Positions 7,530 through 14,845 of a DNA stretch of 27,619 nucleotides are shown one piece after another. A program made the position numbers and the translations under genes. This DNA is from JBEEJZ01 sp046046915 (GTDB lineage Bacteria > Pseudomonadota > Gammaproteobacteria > Burkholderiales > Burkholderiaceae_C), in assembly GCA_046046915.1 (NCBI GenBank), contig JBJOIT010000037.1:1-27619 (forward strand), given 5' to 3'. Within the stretch, counting starts at the first letter, position 1; the number at the start of each line of letters is the position of its first letter. The notes below the pieces were generated by a model that ran no database searches, was not told where the DNA came from, and saw nothing but the letters and a program-made list of their open reading frames with translations.

Positions 7530-8597
7530 TCAGTGCTGGGAGCGTTCGTCCAGCAGATCGTCATTCAGGGTGTGACTCATCCACACTCTTTGAAGTCCGC
7601 CACGCGAGTGGTTCTCGTCAGCGTTGGGTTTGCAGCGCAGGCTGCCACGCATGAAGTCGTCGGGCGCCAGGGTTCGGCGTCGAGTGCCCGGCACGCGCCA
7701 GCGCGTCCAGGGGATCCACAGGCTGTGGTCGCGTGGCACGATGTCCAGATAGTCGGCCACCGTGCGGTAACAGTAGTAAACCAGTTCCGCACAGCTGAAA
7801 TAGTGGTGTTTCTTGACGTCGTCGCAATTGAAATCGTAGTCGGCACCCACCATGCCCAGCGCCAGCTCACGGGCCAGCGCGATGACCTCGGTGGCGGGCA
7901 CCGGCTTGCCCAGGAGCATGTCGGCGTGCAGCGTTCGCTGACGTTCATTGCGCAGGCTGGCATCCGTCTCCTCAGCGCTGGTCCTTGCGGCATCCGACGG
8001 CACCTTGGGCGCGTGTCGCAGCGTTTCGGGCAAGCGCAAGACCAGCAAGTGATCGCAACGGGCAAAGGTCAGGATGTCTTCCACCTTCACGCCATCGGCC
8101 ATGGCATGGATGACCATCTGGTTGGGTTGGGTGACCACCCCATCGAAATGCCGGACGCGTTTGGCCTCTCTAAATGCCTCCAGGGCCGGCCCTGGCGCAG
8201 GGCTGGTGTCAGTGCTCCAGTCGTAACCATGAACCTGGCTTGCCAGGGTGGCTCGGTCGTGTGGGCCAAGCTCCCCCACATAGATAGCGACATGTGTGAA
8301 CACACCCACCTTGGGTCCATCCGCTGTGCGGGTGCGCCGGATGAAGTGGCCGTCCAGATAGTTATCAAAACTGCGTAGCAGGATGTCCCCCGGCTGCAGC
8401 TGGCTGATGAGGGTTCTGCAATCTTTGCCATTGACCTTGTAGGAACCCGGGTCGTAGGCCAACAAGACTGCCGGCGGCTTCAGGTACACCTTGATGCACC
8501 CAAACACGGTAAGGATGCCACGCTGGGCACTGCGAATCAGCCGCCTTGTAGACCCCGGTGGTTGCGGCTTGTGCGCATGCGCTTCGATTTCAGACAT
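7530..8597 (-). CDS. YiiX-like permuted NlpC/P60 (papain-like) domain protein
   Basis: The 355-residue protein has two separated conserved blocks typical of circularly permuted NlpC/P60 enzymes. The His block comes first: LQPGDILLRSFDNYLDG (67-83) followed by FTHVAIYVGE with His102. The Cys block is near the end: DYDFNCDDVKKHHYFSCAELVYYCYR with Cys269 and Glu271. In classical NlpC/P60 the order is Cys then His. Family members cleave amide or thioester/lipid bonds, but the substrate here is unknown. A hydrophobic stretch near residues 28-47 is too weak to call a membrane anchor. The start ATG at 8597 lacks a strong ribosome site. It was probably the upstream neighbour of dusA before the insertion, and it is divergent from the GGDEF-EAL gene. 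Confidence 0.75.
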   Translation of the reverse strand: MSEIEAHAHKPQPPGSTRRLIRSAQRGILTVFGCIKVYLKPPAVLLAYDPGSYKVNGKDCRTLISQLQPGDILLRSFDNYLDGHFIRRTRTADGPKVGVFTHVAIYVGELGPHDRATLASQVHGYDWSTDTSPAPGPALEAFREAKRVRHFDGVVTQPNQMVIHAMADGVKVEDILTFARCDHLLVLRLPETLRHAPKVPSDAARTSAEETDASLRNERQRTLHADMLLGKPVPATEVIALARELALGMVGADYDFNCDDVKKHHYFSCAELVYYCYRTVADYLDIVPRDHSLWIPWTRWRVPGTRRRTLAPDDFMRGSLRCKPNADENHSRGGLQRVWMSHTLNDDLLDERSQH

Positions 8598-8701
8598 TGT
8601 TGAGAAAAAGCATGTGGATGAGGTGCCGGCCGGCGCAGATATAGTAACGACTCACCTCTCCAGCCAAGCCCCCAGCAACGCCGCCCCTACCAGACCACCA
8701 C

Positions 8702-10597
8702 ATGAAAGCAGCCTTTTACGACCTGCTCGGCCTGGACAACCTGGAGGTCCTGGGCCTGCACGAGCGTGCCGGTCAGGTTCAAATTTCCGCACAGATCGGC
8801 ATCTGGGTAGGTTTGCTGTTTGCGTTGTTCAACATCTCCAACCCAGACCTGCTGGCACTGGGGCTGACGGAGTTGGCCGGTGTGCTGCTCTTGTTGGTGC
8901 CCGCCTATGTGCTCAGCCGCTACCCAAGGTTGGTGCCACTGGCAGAAAAGCTGATTTTGGCGGCAGGGGGTGTCATTTTGATGGCGCTCATCGTGTTGGG
9001 TGGCCAGCAGGGTACGGGCCTGTTCTGGGCCTACACCTTTCCGTTTTTGGCCTTCTTCATCCAGGGACAAAAACGGGGGTGGTGGTATTCACTGGCTTTT
9101 GTCGCCGCAACAGCCCTTTACTTTGGCTTGCTCCAACATCAGCTGGCCTTCAGCTACTGGTACCCGCCACAAGCCATTCCCCACTTTTTGTTGTCGCTGT
9201 GCTTTTACACACTGGTAGCGGCGGCTTTCAACCTTTTGCGGGGTAGGTTTGAAAAACGGCTGCAGGCCCGTGTGGACGAAAACACGGCCGCAGCCAGGCA
9301 ATACCTAGGTCAACTTCAAACCCTGGCCACCCACGACAGCCTGACGGGATTGCCCAACCGGGTTCTGCTGCTGCAACAAATGGCGATCAGCATCGAGCAA
9401 GCCAATCGCCAGCCAGGTGCCTTACTGGTCTGCAATGTCCGACTGGAGCGCCTGTTTGAGCTCGGTAATGTGCTCGATACCAGCGGCGCCGACCAACTGG
9501 TGCGTCAAGTGGCGCAGAAGCTAGCCCAGAATGCCGGCCCCCAGGCGCTGCTGGCCAGGACACGTCGAGACGAGTTTGTGCTGGTGCACACCTTGAACGA
9601 GGCCTCGCCCAGTCAAAAGGTCCTGCGAAAATTTGTGTCCAACGAACGCCTGTCGATCACCGAACAGGGCTACGCCCTCGACATCGAGCTGACCTGGGGT
9701 CTGTGCATTTACCCGGCCCACGCCACCGACCCGCAGCAACTGCTGCGAAAGGCGGAGCAGGCCATGCTTCAAGCTCGCAAAAATGCCCTGACCTGGAGTG
9801 TGTATGACGAAGCCCAGGAGCAGGTGTTTATTCGCCACCACCTCCTGTTTGGCAAACTCCGCGATGCCTTGCAGTCGGGGCACCTCACCGTGCACTACCA
9901 GCCACAATACGAGCTGTCTGCCAGACGCCTGATCGGCGCTGAAGCCCTGATGCGCTGGCATGACCCGTTGGACGGCTGGATCTCGCCCGAGGTCTTCATC
10001 CCCGTTGCAGAAGAGTCAGGCCTGATACGGCCCCTGACCGACTGGCTACTGGAGCAATGTGTCGCGCAATGTGCACACTGGCAGCAGATAGGCCTGGACT
10101 TGAACCTTTCCATCAACCTGTCAGCCACCAGCCTGTCCGATGCCGAACTCACCGGCAAGCTGCTGGCATTGACCCAAGCAGCCCAATTGGCCCCCGGACG
10201 ATTGCACCTGGAACTCACTGAAAGCTGTTTCATCGTTGCGCCAGACCGCACGTTGGATGTGATGCAGGAGCTCCACTCGGCTGGCTTCAAGCTTTCCATC
10301 GACGACTTTGGCACCGGTTTTTCGTCCCTGTCTTACCTCAAGAGCATGCCTATCAGTGAACTCAAAATCGACCAGGGCTTTGTGCGTCATTTGTTGGACA
10401 ACCCCAGCGATCAGGCCATCGTCAGCTCCACCATTGATCTGGCCCACAACTTTGGTTTGACCGTGGTAGCGGAAGGTATTGAAGATGAGGCCACCGCAGA
10501 ATGGCTGCGCTCACGTCAATGCGACATAGGTCAGGGCTTTGGCTTTGCCCGCCCTATGCCAGCCGCTGAGCTGGTACGACTGGCAACGCAGCCATGA
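8702..10597 (+). CDS. Membrane GGDEF-EAL protein; degenerate GGDEF, likely active c-di-GMP phosphodiesterase
   Basis: The 631-residue protein begins with a membrane domain of about six hydrophobic segments (residues about 35-180), then a short linker, a GGDEF domain (about 205-365) and an EAL domain (about 380-625). The cyclase signature is RRDEF (288-292) instead of GG[D/E]EF, so cyclase activity is probably lost; it may serve as a regulatory or GTP-binding domain. The EAL domain keeps its catalytic residues: EALMRW (Glu414), INLSATS, ELTES, the loop DDFGTGFSSLSYL (Asp534/Asp535), KIDQGFV and EGIE. It should therefore hydrolyse c-di-GMP to pGpG. The gene overlaps the next phosphoesterase gene by 4 nt (ATGA). 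The environmental signal sensed by the membrane part is unknown. Confidence 0.92.
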   Translation: MKAAFYDLLGLDNLEVLGLHERAGQVQISAQIGIWVGLLFALFNISNPDLLALGLTELAGVLLLLVPAYVLSRYPRLVPLAEKLILAAGGVILMALIVLGGQQGTGLFWAYTFPFLAFFIQGQKRGWWYSLAFVAATALYFGLLQHQLAFSYWYPPQAIPHFLLSLCFYTLVAAAFNLLRGRFEKRLQARVDENTAAARQYLGQLQTLATHDSLTGLPNRVLLLQQMAISIEQANRQPGALLVCNVRLERLFELGNVLDTSGADQLVRQVAQKLAQNAGPQALLARTRRDEFVLVHTLNEASPSQKVLRKFVSNERLSITEQGYALDIELTWGLCIYPAHATDPQQLLRKAEQAMLQARKNALTWSVYDEAQEQVFIRHHLLFGKLRDALQSGHLTVHYQPQYELSARRLIGAEALMRWHDPLDGWISPEVFIPVAEESGLIRPLTDWLLEQCVAQCAHWQQIGLDLNLSINLSATSLSDAELTGKLLALTQAAQLAPGRLHLELTESCFIVAPDRTLDVMQELHSAGFKLSIDDFGTGFSSLSYLKSMPISELKIDQGFVRHLLDNPSDQAIVSSTIDLAHNFGLTVVAEGIEDEATAEWLRSRQCDIGQGFGFARPMPAAELVRLATQP

Positions 10598-11436
10598 AAA
10601 TCATCCACCTGAGCGACACGCATGTGGGTGCGCTGGACAACGGCACTCGACTGGAGCGCATCGTCGATGACATCTTGCGCCTGGGTGCGCCAGAAAACCA
10701 TGTGATCGTCCATACCGGCGACCTGATCGACACGGCCACGCAGCAAGCCATGCAGGAGGGGCACGTGATACTGAGTCGCTTACACAACGCCGGCTGGCGG
10801 GTCTTGTTATGCCCCGGCAACCACGACTATGGCAACGCTGCCCGGGTCGATGGTGTGCAGGCGCAGCAGTTTCGGGAGCACTTTCAATCCTTCATTTTTG
10901 GCCAGCAAGCACCGGAATTTCCGGTGGTGCACGTCGTGGGGTCGTGCGCTTTCATCGGTCTGGACTCTTCGGAAGAGGAATTGGGATTTTTTGCACGCTG
11001 GGGAGCCGAAGGCCATCTGGGCCAAACCCAAATCGGAAGGCTCAACAGCATTCTGGATCGACACGACCTTCAGGGACTCTGCAAGGTGCTGTACCTGCAC
11101 CACCATCCCTTCCTCGATTCCTACGCGGTCAAGCCCGACGTTGGCGATCGCCACGGCCTACGTCACTGGCTGACTTGGGCAACCCGACGGTTCAGGCGTC
11201 TGAAAGACGCACACTCTTTGCTGCAATGCATCCGTGACCGGGTCGACGTGATGCTGTTTGGTCACAAGCACTTTGGCCAAGACTACAGCTACATTGCTCA
11301 AAGCTATGGCATCGCCAAGGCGCTGGACGCCAGCTCCAGCACCGCCATGCAAATGGACATAGATCGCATGCGCTACCGCGTGCTAGACACGCAAACAGGT
11401 CAGATCGAGGTGCGCATCGTGCATCCGGCAAGATAA
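10594..11436 (+). CDS. Calcineurin-like metallophosphoesterase
   Basis: A 280-residue dinuclear-metal phosphoesterase with the complete motif set: Asp8-x-His10 (LSDTHVG), GDLID (Asp43), GNHD (75-78), the LHHHP histidines, and GHKH (223-226). The layout resembles class III cyclic nucleotide phosphodiesterases (CpdA-like) and other cytoplasmic phosphodiesterases; no signal peptide is seen. Its ATG overlaps the stop of the GGDEF-EAL gene, so the two are translationally coupled. Whether it acts on cAMP, pGpG or an unrelated substrate is not shown by the sequence. Five nucleotides separate it from the next gene, so a single transcript is likely. Confidence 0.85.
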   Translation: MKIIHLSDTHVGALDNGTRLERIVDDILRLGAPENHVIVHTGDLIDTATQQAMQEGHVILSRLHNAGWRVLLCPGNHDYGNAARVDGVQAQQFREHFQSFIFGQQAPEFPVVHVVGSCAFIGLDSSEEELGFFARWGAEGHLGQTQIGRLNSILDRHDLQGLCKVLYLHHHPFLDSYAVKPDVGDRHGLRHWLTWATRRFRRLKDAHSLLQCIRDRVDVMLFGHKHFGQDYSYIAQSYGIAKALDASSSTAMQMDIDRMRYRVLDTQTGQIEVRIVHPAR

Positions 11437-11441
11437 TTTTT

Positions 11442-12077
11442 ATGCACGACCACCAGCAGAGCGAGCAAGCAACGCCCGCAGCTACCCCCTCCCCACCTCG
11501 CCCAAGCTCGCCCATGGACCTGTTCTGGTCTTTCACCCTGCTCGCCTTGCAGGGGTTTGGGGGCGTATTGGCTGTGGTGCAGCAGGAGTTGGTCGAGCGC
11601 AAACGCTGGCTGACCCGCGAGGAGTTCGTGGAAGACTGGGCCGTGGCGCAGATACTGCCAGGCCCCAATGTCGTCAATCTATCTCTCATGATTGGGGATC
11701 GTTACTTCGGGCTGCGCGGCGCCCTGGCGGCGCTGGCGGGCATGCTGGCAGTACCGAGCGTGGTGGTGCTGGCCATTGCCGCCCTGTTTGCAGGTGTGGC
11801 CCACACTGAACTGGCACAGGGGGCGTTGCGAGGCATGGGGGCGGTATCGGCGGGCCTGATCGCCGCAGCCGGCCTGCGACTGGTGGGGGCGCTGAAGCAC
11901 AACGTGATGGGGCCAGCCGCGTGCTGGGCCCTGGCCGGGCTGACCCTGGCGGGGATAGGCTGGCTGCGTCTGCCTTTGGCCTGGGTGCTGCTGGGTCTGG
12001 GCGTGCCCGCAGGCCTGTGGGCCTACCGGCAACTGGGCAAAGTCAACGCCGTCCATCCGGCTAAGGACACTGCATGA
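11442..12077 (+). CDS. chrA: Chromate transporter, N-terminal half-protein (short-chain CHR)
   Basis: A 211-residue membrane protein of the CHR superfamily corresponding to the N-terminal half of classical ChrA. Conserved elements are LLALQGFGGVLAVVQQELVE, RKRWLTREEFVEDWAVAQI and the LPGPNVVNLSLMIG motif, followed by about five hydrophobic segments. The first 25 residues are Pro/Ser-rich and poorly conserved, so the Met at residue 25 could be the functional start. It overlaps the second half-gene by 4 nt (ATGA at 12074). CHR proteins export chromate, probably in exchange for or in competition with sulfate; paired short-chain proteins act together. Confidence 0.9.
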   Translation: MHDHQQSEQATPAATPSPPRPSSPMDLFWSFTLLALQGFGGVLAVVQQELVERKRWLTREEFVEDWAVAQILPGPNVVNLSLMIGDRYFGLRGALAALAGMLAVPSVVVLAIAALFAGVAHTELAQGALRGMGAVSAGLIAAAGLRLVGALKHNVMGPAACWALAGLTLAGIGWLRLPLAWVLLGLGVPAGLWAYRQLGKVNAVHPAKDTA

Positions 12078-12670
12078 GCCTGCAACTTTCGGCGGCCGAC
12101 TGGCTGGCCCTGTTCACGCATTTCATGTCGCTGTCTCTGTTGGCCGTGGGCGGCGCCATCACCACAGCGCCTGACATGCACCGCTATTTGGTCACCGAGC
12201 AGCATTGGCTGAGCGAAGGCCAGTTCACGTCCAGCATCGCTCTGGCTCAAGCCGCCCCAGGTCCCAATGTGATGTTTGTCGCTTTGATGGGCTGGAACGT
12301 GGGTCTGAACGCAGGTGGAGGACTCTCGGGTGGACCGCAGGCTTGGGCCTACGCCTTGCTGGGTGTGCTGATTTGCTTGGTAGGCATTATTTTGCCCAGC
12401 ACCAGTCTGACCTACTTGGCTGCGCGCTGGGGGCACCGCAACCGCGAGATGCGGGCGGTCAAAGCCTTCAAGCAAGGCATGGCCCCCATCGTGATTGCTT
12501 TGCTGGTCGCCACCGCCTGGGTATTGACGGTGGCACATGGCAACCCACTGCAAGACACCCCCATCTGGTTACTGACCGTGGCCAGCATGGTGCTGATCTG
12601 GCGCACCCGTATCCACCTGCTGTGGGTACTTGGCGCTGGGGCCCTCATGGGCATGTTGGGTTGGGTCTGA
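12074..12670 (+). CDS. chrA: Chromate transporter, C-terminal half-protein (short-chain CHR)
   Basis: A 198-residue membrane protein homologous to the preceding gene, with the second-domain version of the motifs: LLAVGGAITTAPDMHRYLV, QHWLSEGQFTSSIALAQAAP and APGPNVMFVALMGW. About five hydrophobic helices follow. The two halves are inverted-topology paralogues in characterised short-chain CHR pairs. Start ATG 12074 overlaps the stop of the first half. The gene converges on rlmB with 20 nt between; a weak inverted repeat CTGAGC/GCTCAG (12667-12694) spans both stop codons but is not a convincing terminator. Confidence 0.9.
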   Translation: MSLQLSAADWLALFTHFMSLSLLAVGGAITTAPDMHRYLVTEQHWLSEGQFTSSIALAQAAPGPNVMFVALMGWNVGLNAGGGLSGGPQAWAYALLGVLICLVGIILPSTSLTYLAARWGHRNREMRAVKAFKQGMAPIVIALLVATAWVLTVAHGNPLQDTPIWLLTVASMVLIWRTRIHLLWVLGAGALMGMLGWV

Positions 12671-12690
12671 GCCTAACCGGCCCAAGCCGC

Positions 12691-13458
12691 TCAGCTGCGT
12701 TGACGAAGGGCCTCATAAAGGCACACGCCGCTGGCCACCGAGACGTTCAGGCTCTCCACAGCGCCCCGCATGGGAATGCTGACCAGGTCGTCGCAGGTCT
12801 TGGCAGTGAGCTGACGCATACCTGAGCCTTCGGCACCCAGCACCAGCGCCACCGGGCCTTTTAAATCCACCTGGTACAGGTTCTTGGTCGCGGCATCACT
12901 GGTGCCAATGACCCAGATGTTGCGCTCCTTGAGCTCGTTCAGGGTCCTCGCCAGGTTGGTCACCATGAAGTAAGGCACGGTCTCAGCCGCACCGCTGGCC
13001 ACCTTGGCCACCGTGGCGTTGATGCCAGCCGCATGGTCCTTGGGCGCAATCACTGCGTGGGCACCTGCTCCATCGGCCACACGCAAACATGCACCCAGGT
13101 TGTGAGGGTCGGTCACACCGTCCAACACCAGTATCAGGGGCTGTACGCGGTCAGCGGGGGGCAGCGCAGCCTGCGATGCCTCGAGCTGCTCCAGCAGCTC
13201 ATCCAGCGAGGTCACCTGCGCAATGGCCTGCACCCGCGCGGCAACGCCCTGGTGGCCATGGCTGCCGGCCAGCTTGGCCAGTCGTACGCCATCCGCCTCA
13301 ATCAGGCGGACACCCGCTTCGGTGGCCTTGTCCAGAAACTGGCGCATGCGTACATCACGGCGTCCCGGATCGACATAAATTTCAACAATGGAAGAGGGTG
13401 CCGTCTTGAGACGCACACCGACGGCATGAAAGCCGAACAGCACTTTGGGAGATGACAT
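12691..13458 (-). CDS. rlmB: 23S rRNA (guanosine-2251-2'-O-)-methyltransferase RlmB
   Basis: A SPOUT-class methyltransferase that modifies G2251 in the 23S rRNA peptidyl-transferase loop. The 255-residue product has an N-terminal substrate-binding domain (FGFHAVGVRL onward, 8-80) and a C-terminal trefoil-knot domain. The three SPOUT motifs are LDGVTDPHNLGACLRVAD (Asn120, Arg126), LVLGAEGSGM and IPMRGAVESLNVSVASG. Length fits E. coli RlmB. ATG 13458 is the natural start. It follows the ABC ATPase gene on the same strand with a 51-nt gap and is usually unlinked to it functionally. Confidence 0.95.
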   Translation of the reverse strand: MSSPKVLFGFHAVGVRLKTAPSSIVEIYVDPGRRDVRMRQFLDKATEAGVRLIEADGVRLAKLAGSHGHQGVAARVQAIAQVTSLDELLEQLEASQAALPPADRVQPLILVLDGVTDPHNLGACLRVADGAGAHAVIAPKDHAAGINATVAKVASGAAETVPYFMVTNLARTLNELKERNIWVIGTSDAATKNLYQVDLKGPVALVLGAEGSGMRQLTAKTCDDLVSIPMRGAVESLNVSVASGVCLYEALRQRS

Positions 13459-13509
13459 GGGGCTGGATTATCCCCGGCCCCGGGATCGGGCCTAGCACGG
13501 CAAGCCGGG

Positions 13510-14184
13510 TCAGTCTGCCAGCACCTGTCCGGCTTCTATGGTGATACGCCGCTCGCAGCGTTGAGCAATCGCCGGGTCGTGAGTGACCATCACCAGCGTG
13601 GTGCCCTGCTCTCGGTTCAGTTCAAACATGAGGTTCATGACCGTCTCACCGGTCGCAAAGTCCAGGCTGCCCGTAGGTTCGTCTGCCAGCAGCACCGCCG
13701 GTTGCACCACAAAGGCACGGGCCAAAGCCACGCGCTGCTGTTCACCGCCACTCAAGACCTTGGGGTAGCTGCGTAGGCGTTGGGACAGGCCCACCCGCTC
13801 CAGCATCTCGGCGGCCAACTTGCGCGCATCGCGCTGGCCAGACAGCTCCAGAGGCAACATGACGTTTTCAAGCGCCGTCAGGTTTCCCAGAAGCTGAAAG
13901 CTCTGAAACACAAAACCCACCTTTTGAGCGCGCAGTGCCGCGCGCGCATCCTCGTTGATGGCAAACAGGTCCTGGCCGCCGATGCGCACCGTGCCGAGCG
14001 TAGGCGTGTCCAGACCCGCAATGATGGACAACAAGGTGCTTTTGCCGGAGCCGGAGGCACCGACAATGGCTGCTGTTTCCCTTGCAGCTAAAGAAAAATC
14101 AATATCACGCAAAATGTCCAGCGTACCCGTGGAATCGGTCACGGACTTGAACACATGCTCTACGGAAATCATTGCATCTGACAT
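13510..14184 (-). CDS. ybbA: ABC transporter ATP-binding protein, YbbA/LolD type
   Basis: The 224-residue ATPase has Walker A GASGSGKST (42-50), Q-loop Gln94 (VFQSFQLL), signature LSGGEQQRVALARA (144-157), Walker B VLLADEPTGSLD (164-175) and the H-loop MVTHD. This is the MacB/LolD/YbbA branch, which normally works with an FtsX-like permease. In E. coli ybbA is divergent from tesA and followed by the large permease gene ybbP. Here the next gene downstream is rlmB, so no permease is adjacent. Start ATG 14184 has a GAGAG ribosome site. The start codon overlaps the tesA start on the other strand by two bases. The frame is open far upstream only because it is the complement of tesA. Confidence 0.92.
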   Translation of the reverse strand: MSDAMISVEHVFKSVTDSTGTLDILRDIDFSLAARETAAIVGASGSGKSTLLSIIAGLDTPTLGTVRIGGQDLFAINEDARAALRAQKVGFVFQSFQLLGNLTALENVMLPLELSGQRDARKLAAEMLERVGLSQRLRSYPKVLSGGEQQRVALARAFVVQPAVLLADEPTGSLDFATGETVMNLMFELNREQGTTLVMVTHDPAIAQRCERRITIEAGQVLAD

Positions 14185-14845
14185 GAAGCTCTCTTTGTTT
14201 CGTCGGCACTGTATCGCGCTGCTAACAGGCTTGTGGCTGACAGGGGGATGGGCTGTTGCCCAGTCTGCCGGACCCGCCGCCCCTTCCGGCACGACCATCC
14301 TGATTCTGGGCGACTCGCTCAGTGCCGAGTATGGCCTCAAACGTGGCAGCGGCTGGGTCACCTTGCTGCAGCAACGGCTGACGGAGCAGCGCTTCAAAGC
14401 GCAGGTCATCAACGCAAGTATCAGTGGGGACACCACCTCGGGCGGACGATCCCGTCTGCCCGCACTGCTGGCCCAGCACCAGCCCACCCATGTGGTGATA
14501 GAACTGGGCGCCAATGATGCGCTGCGTGGCTTGCCTCTGCAAATGACACAAGACAACTTGAGCCACATGACCCGGCAGGCCCAAGCGGCTGGCGCTCGCG
14601 TCCTGCTCGTGGGCATGCAAGTGCCGCCCAACTATGGCGCCGACTATGCCCAGCGGTTTGCAGGTGTTTTCAGTGCCGTTGCAGCCAGCCAGCGGACGGC
14701 CCTCGTTCCCTTTTTGCTGAAAGGTGTGGCCGACGTACCCAACGCGATGCAGTTGTTTCAAAACGATCGCATCCACCCCAAGGAAGAAGCCCACCCCACC
14801 CTGCTGAACAATGTTTGGCCCGAATTGAAGAAATTGTTGAAATGA
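14183..14845 (+). CDS. tesA: SGNH/GDSL hydrolase: arylesterase / lysophospholipase TesA, secreted
   Basis: A 220-residue periplasmic esterase/thioesterase. Residues 1-26 form a signal peptide (MKLSLFRRHC, hydrophobic core, cleavage after AVA). The mature part carries block I LILGDSLSAEYGL with nucleophile Ser45, the SISGDTTSGG glycine block, ELGANDAL with the oxyanion Asn, and the C-terminal NDRIHPKEEAH containing catalytic Asp195 and His198. It cleaves acyl-CoA thioesters, lysophospholipids or aryl esters in characterised relatives. No strong ribosome site precedes ATG 14183; a TTG four codons later is an alternative. It overlaps mnmH by 4 nt (ATGA). Confidence 0.92.
   Translation: MKLSLFRRHCIALLTGLWLTGGWAVAQSAGPAAPSGTTILILGDSLSAEYGLKRGSGWVTLLQQRLTEQRFKAQVINASISGDTTSGGRSRLPALLAQHQPTHVVIELGANDALRGLPLQMTQDNLSHMTRQAQAAGARVLLVGMQVPPNYGADYAQRFAGVFSAVAASQRTALVPFLLKGVADVPNAMQLFQNDRIHPKEEAHPTLLNNVWPELKKLLK

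Noticed and set aside
7146..8378. Plus-strand frame of 410 codons
   Set aside because: It is mostly antisense to the YiiX-like gene and shows no recognisable domain.
12667..12694. CTGAGC/GCTCAG inverted repeat as a bidirectional terminator between chrA and rlmB
   Set aside because: The stem is 6 bp with a 16-nt loop and no T-run on either side; it mainly reflects the two stop codons facing each other.
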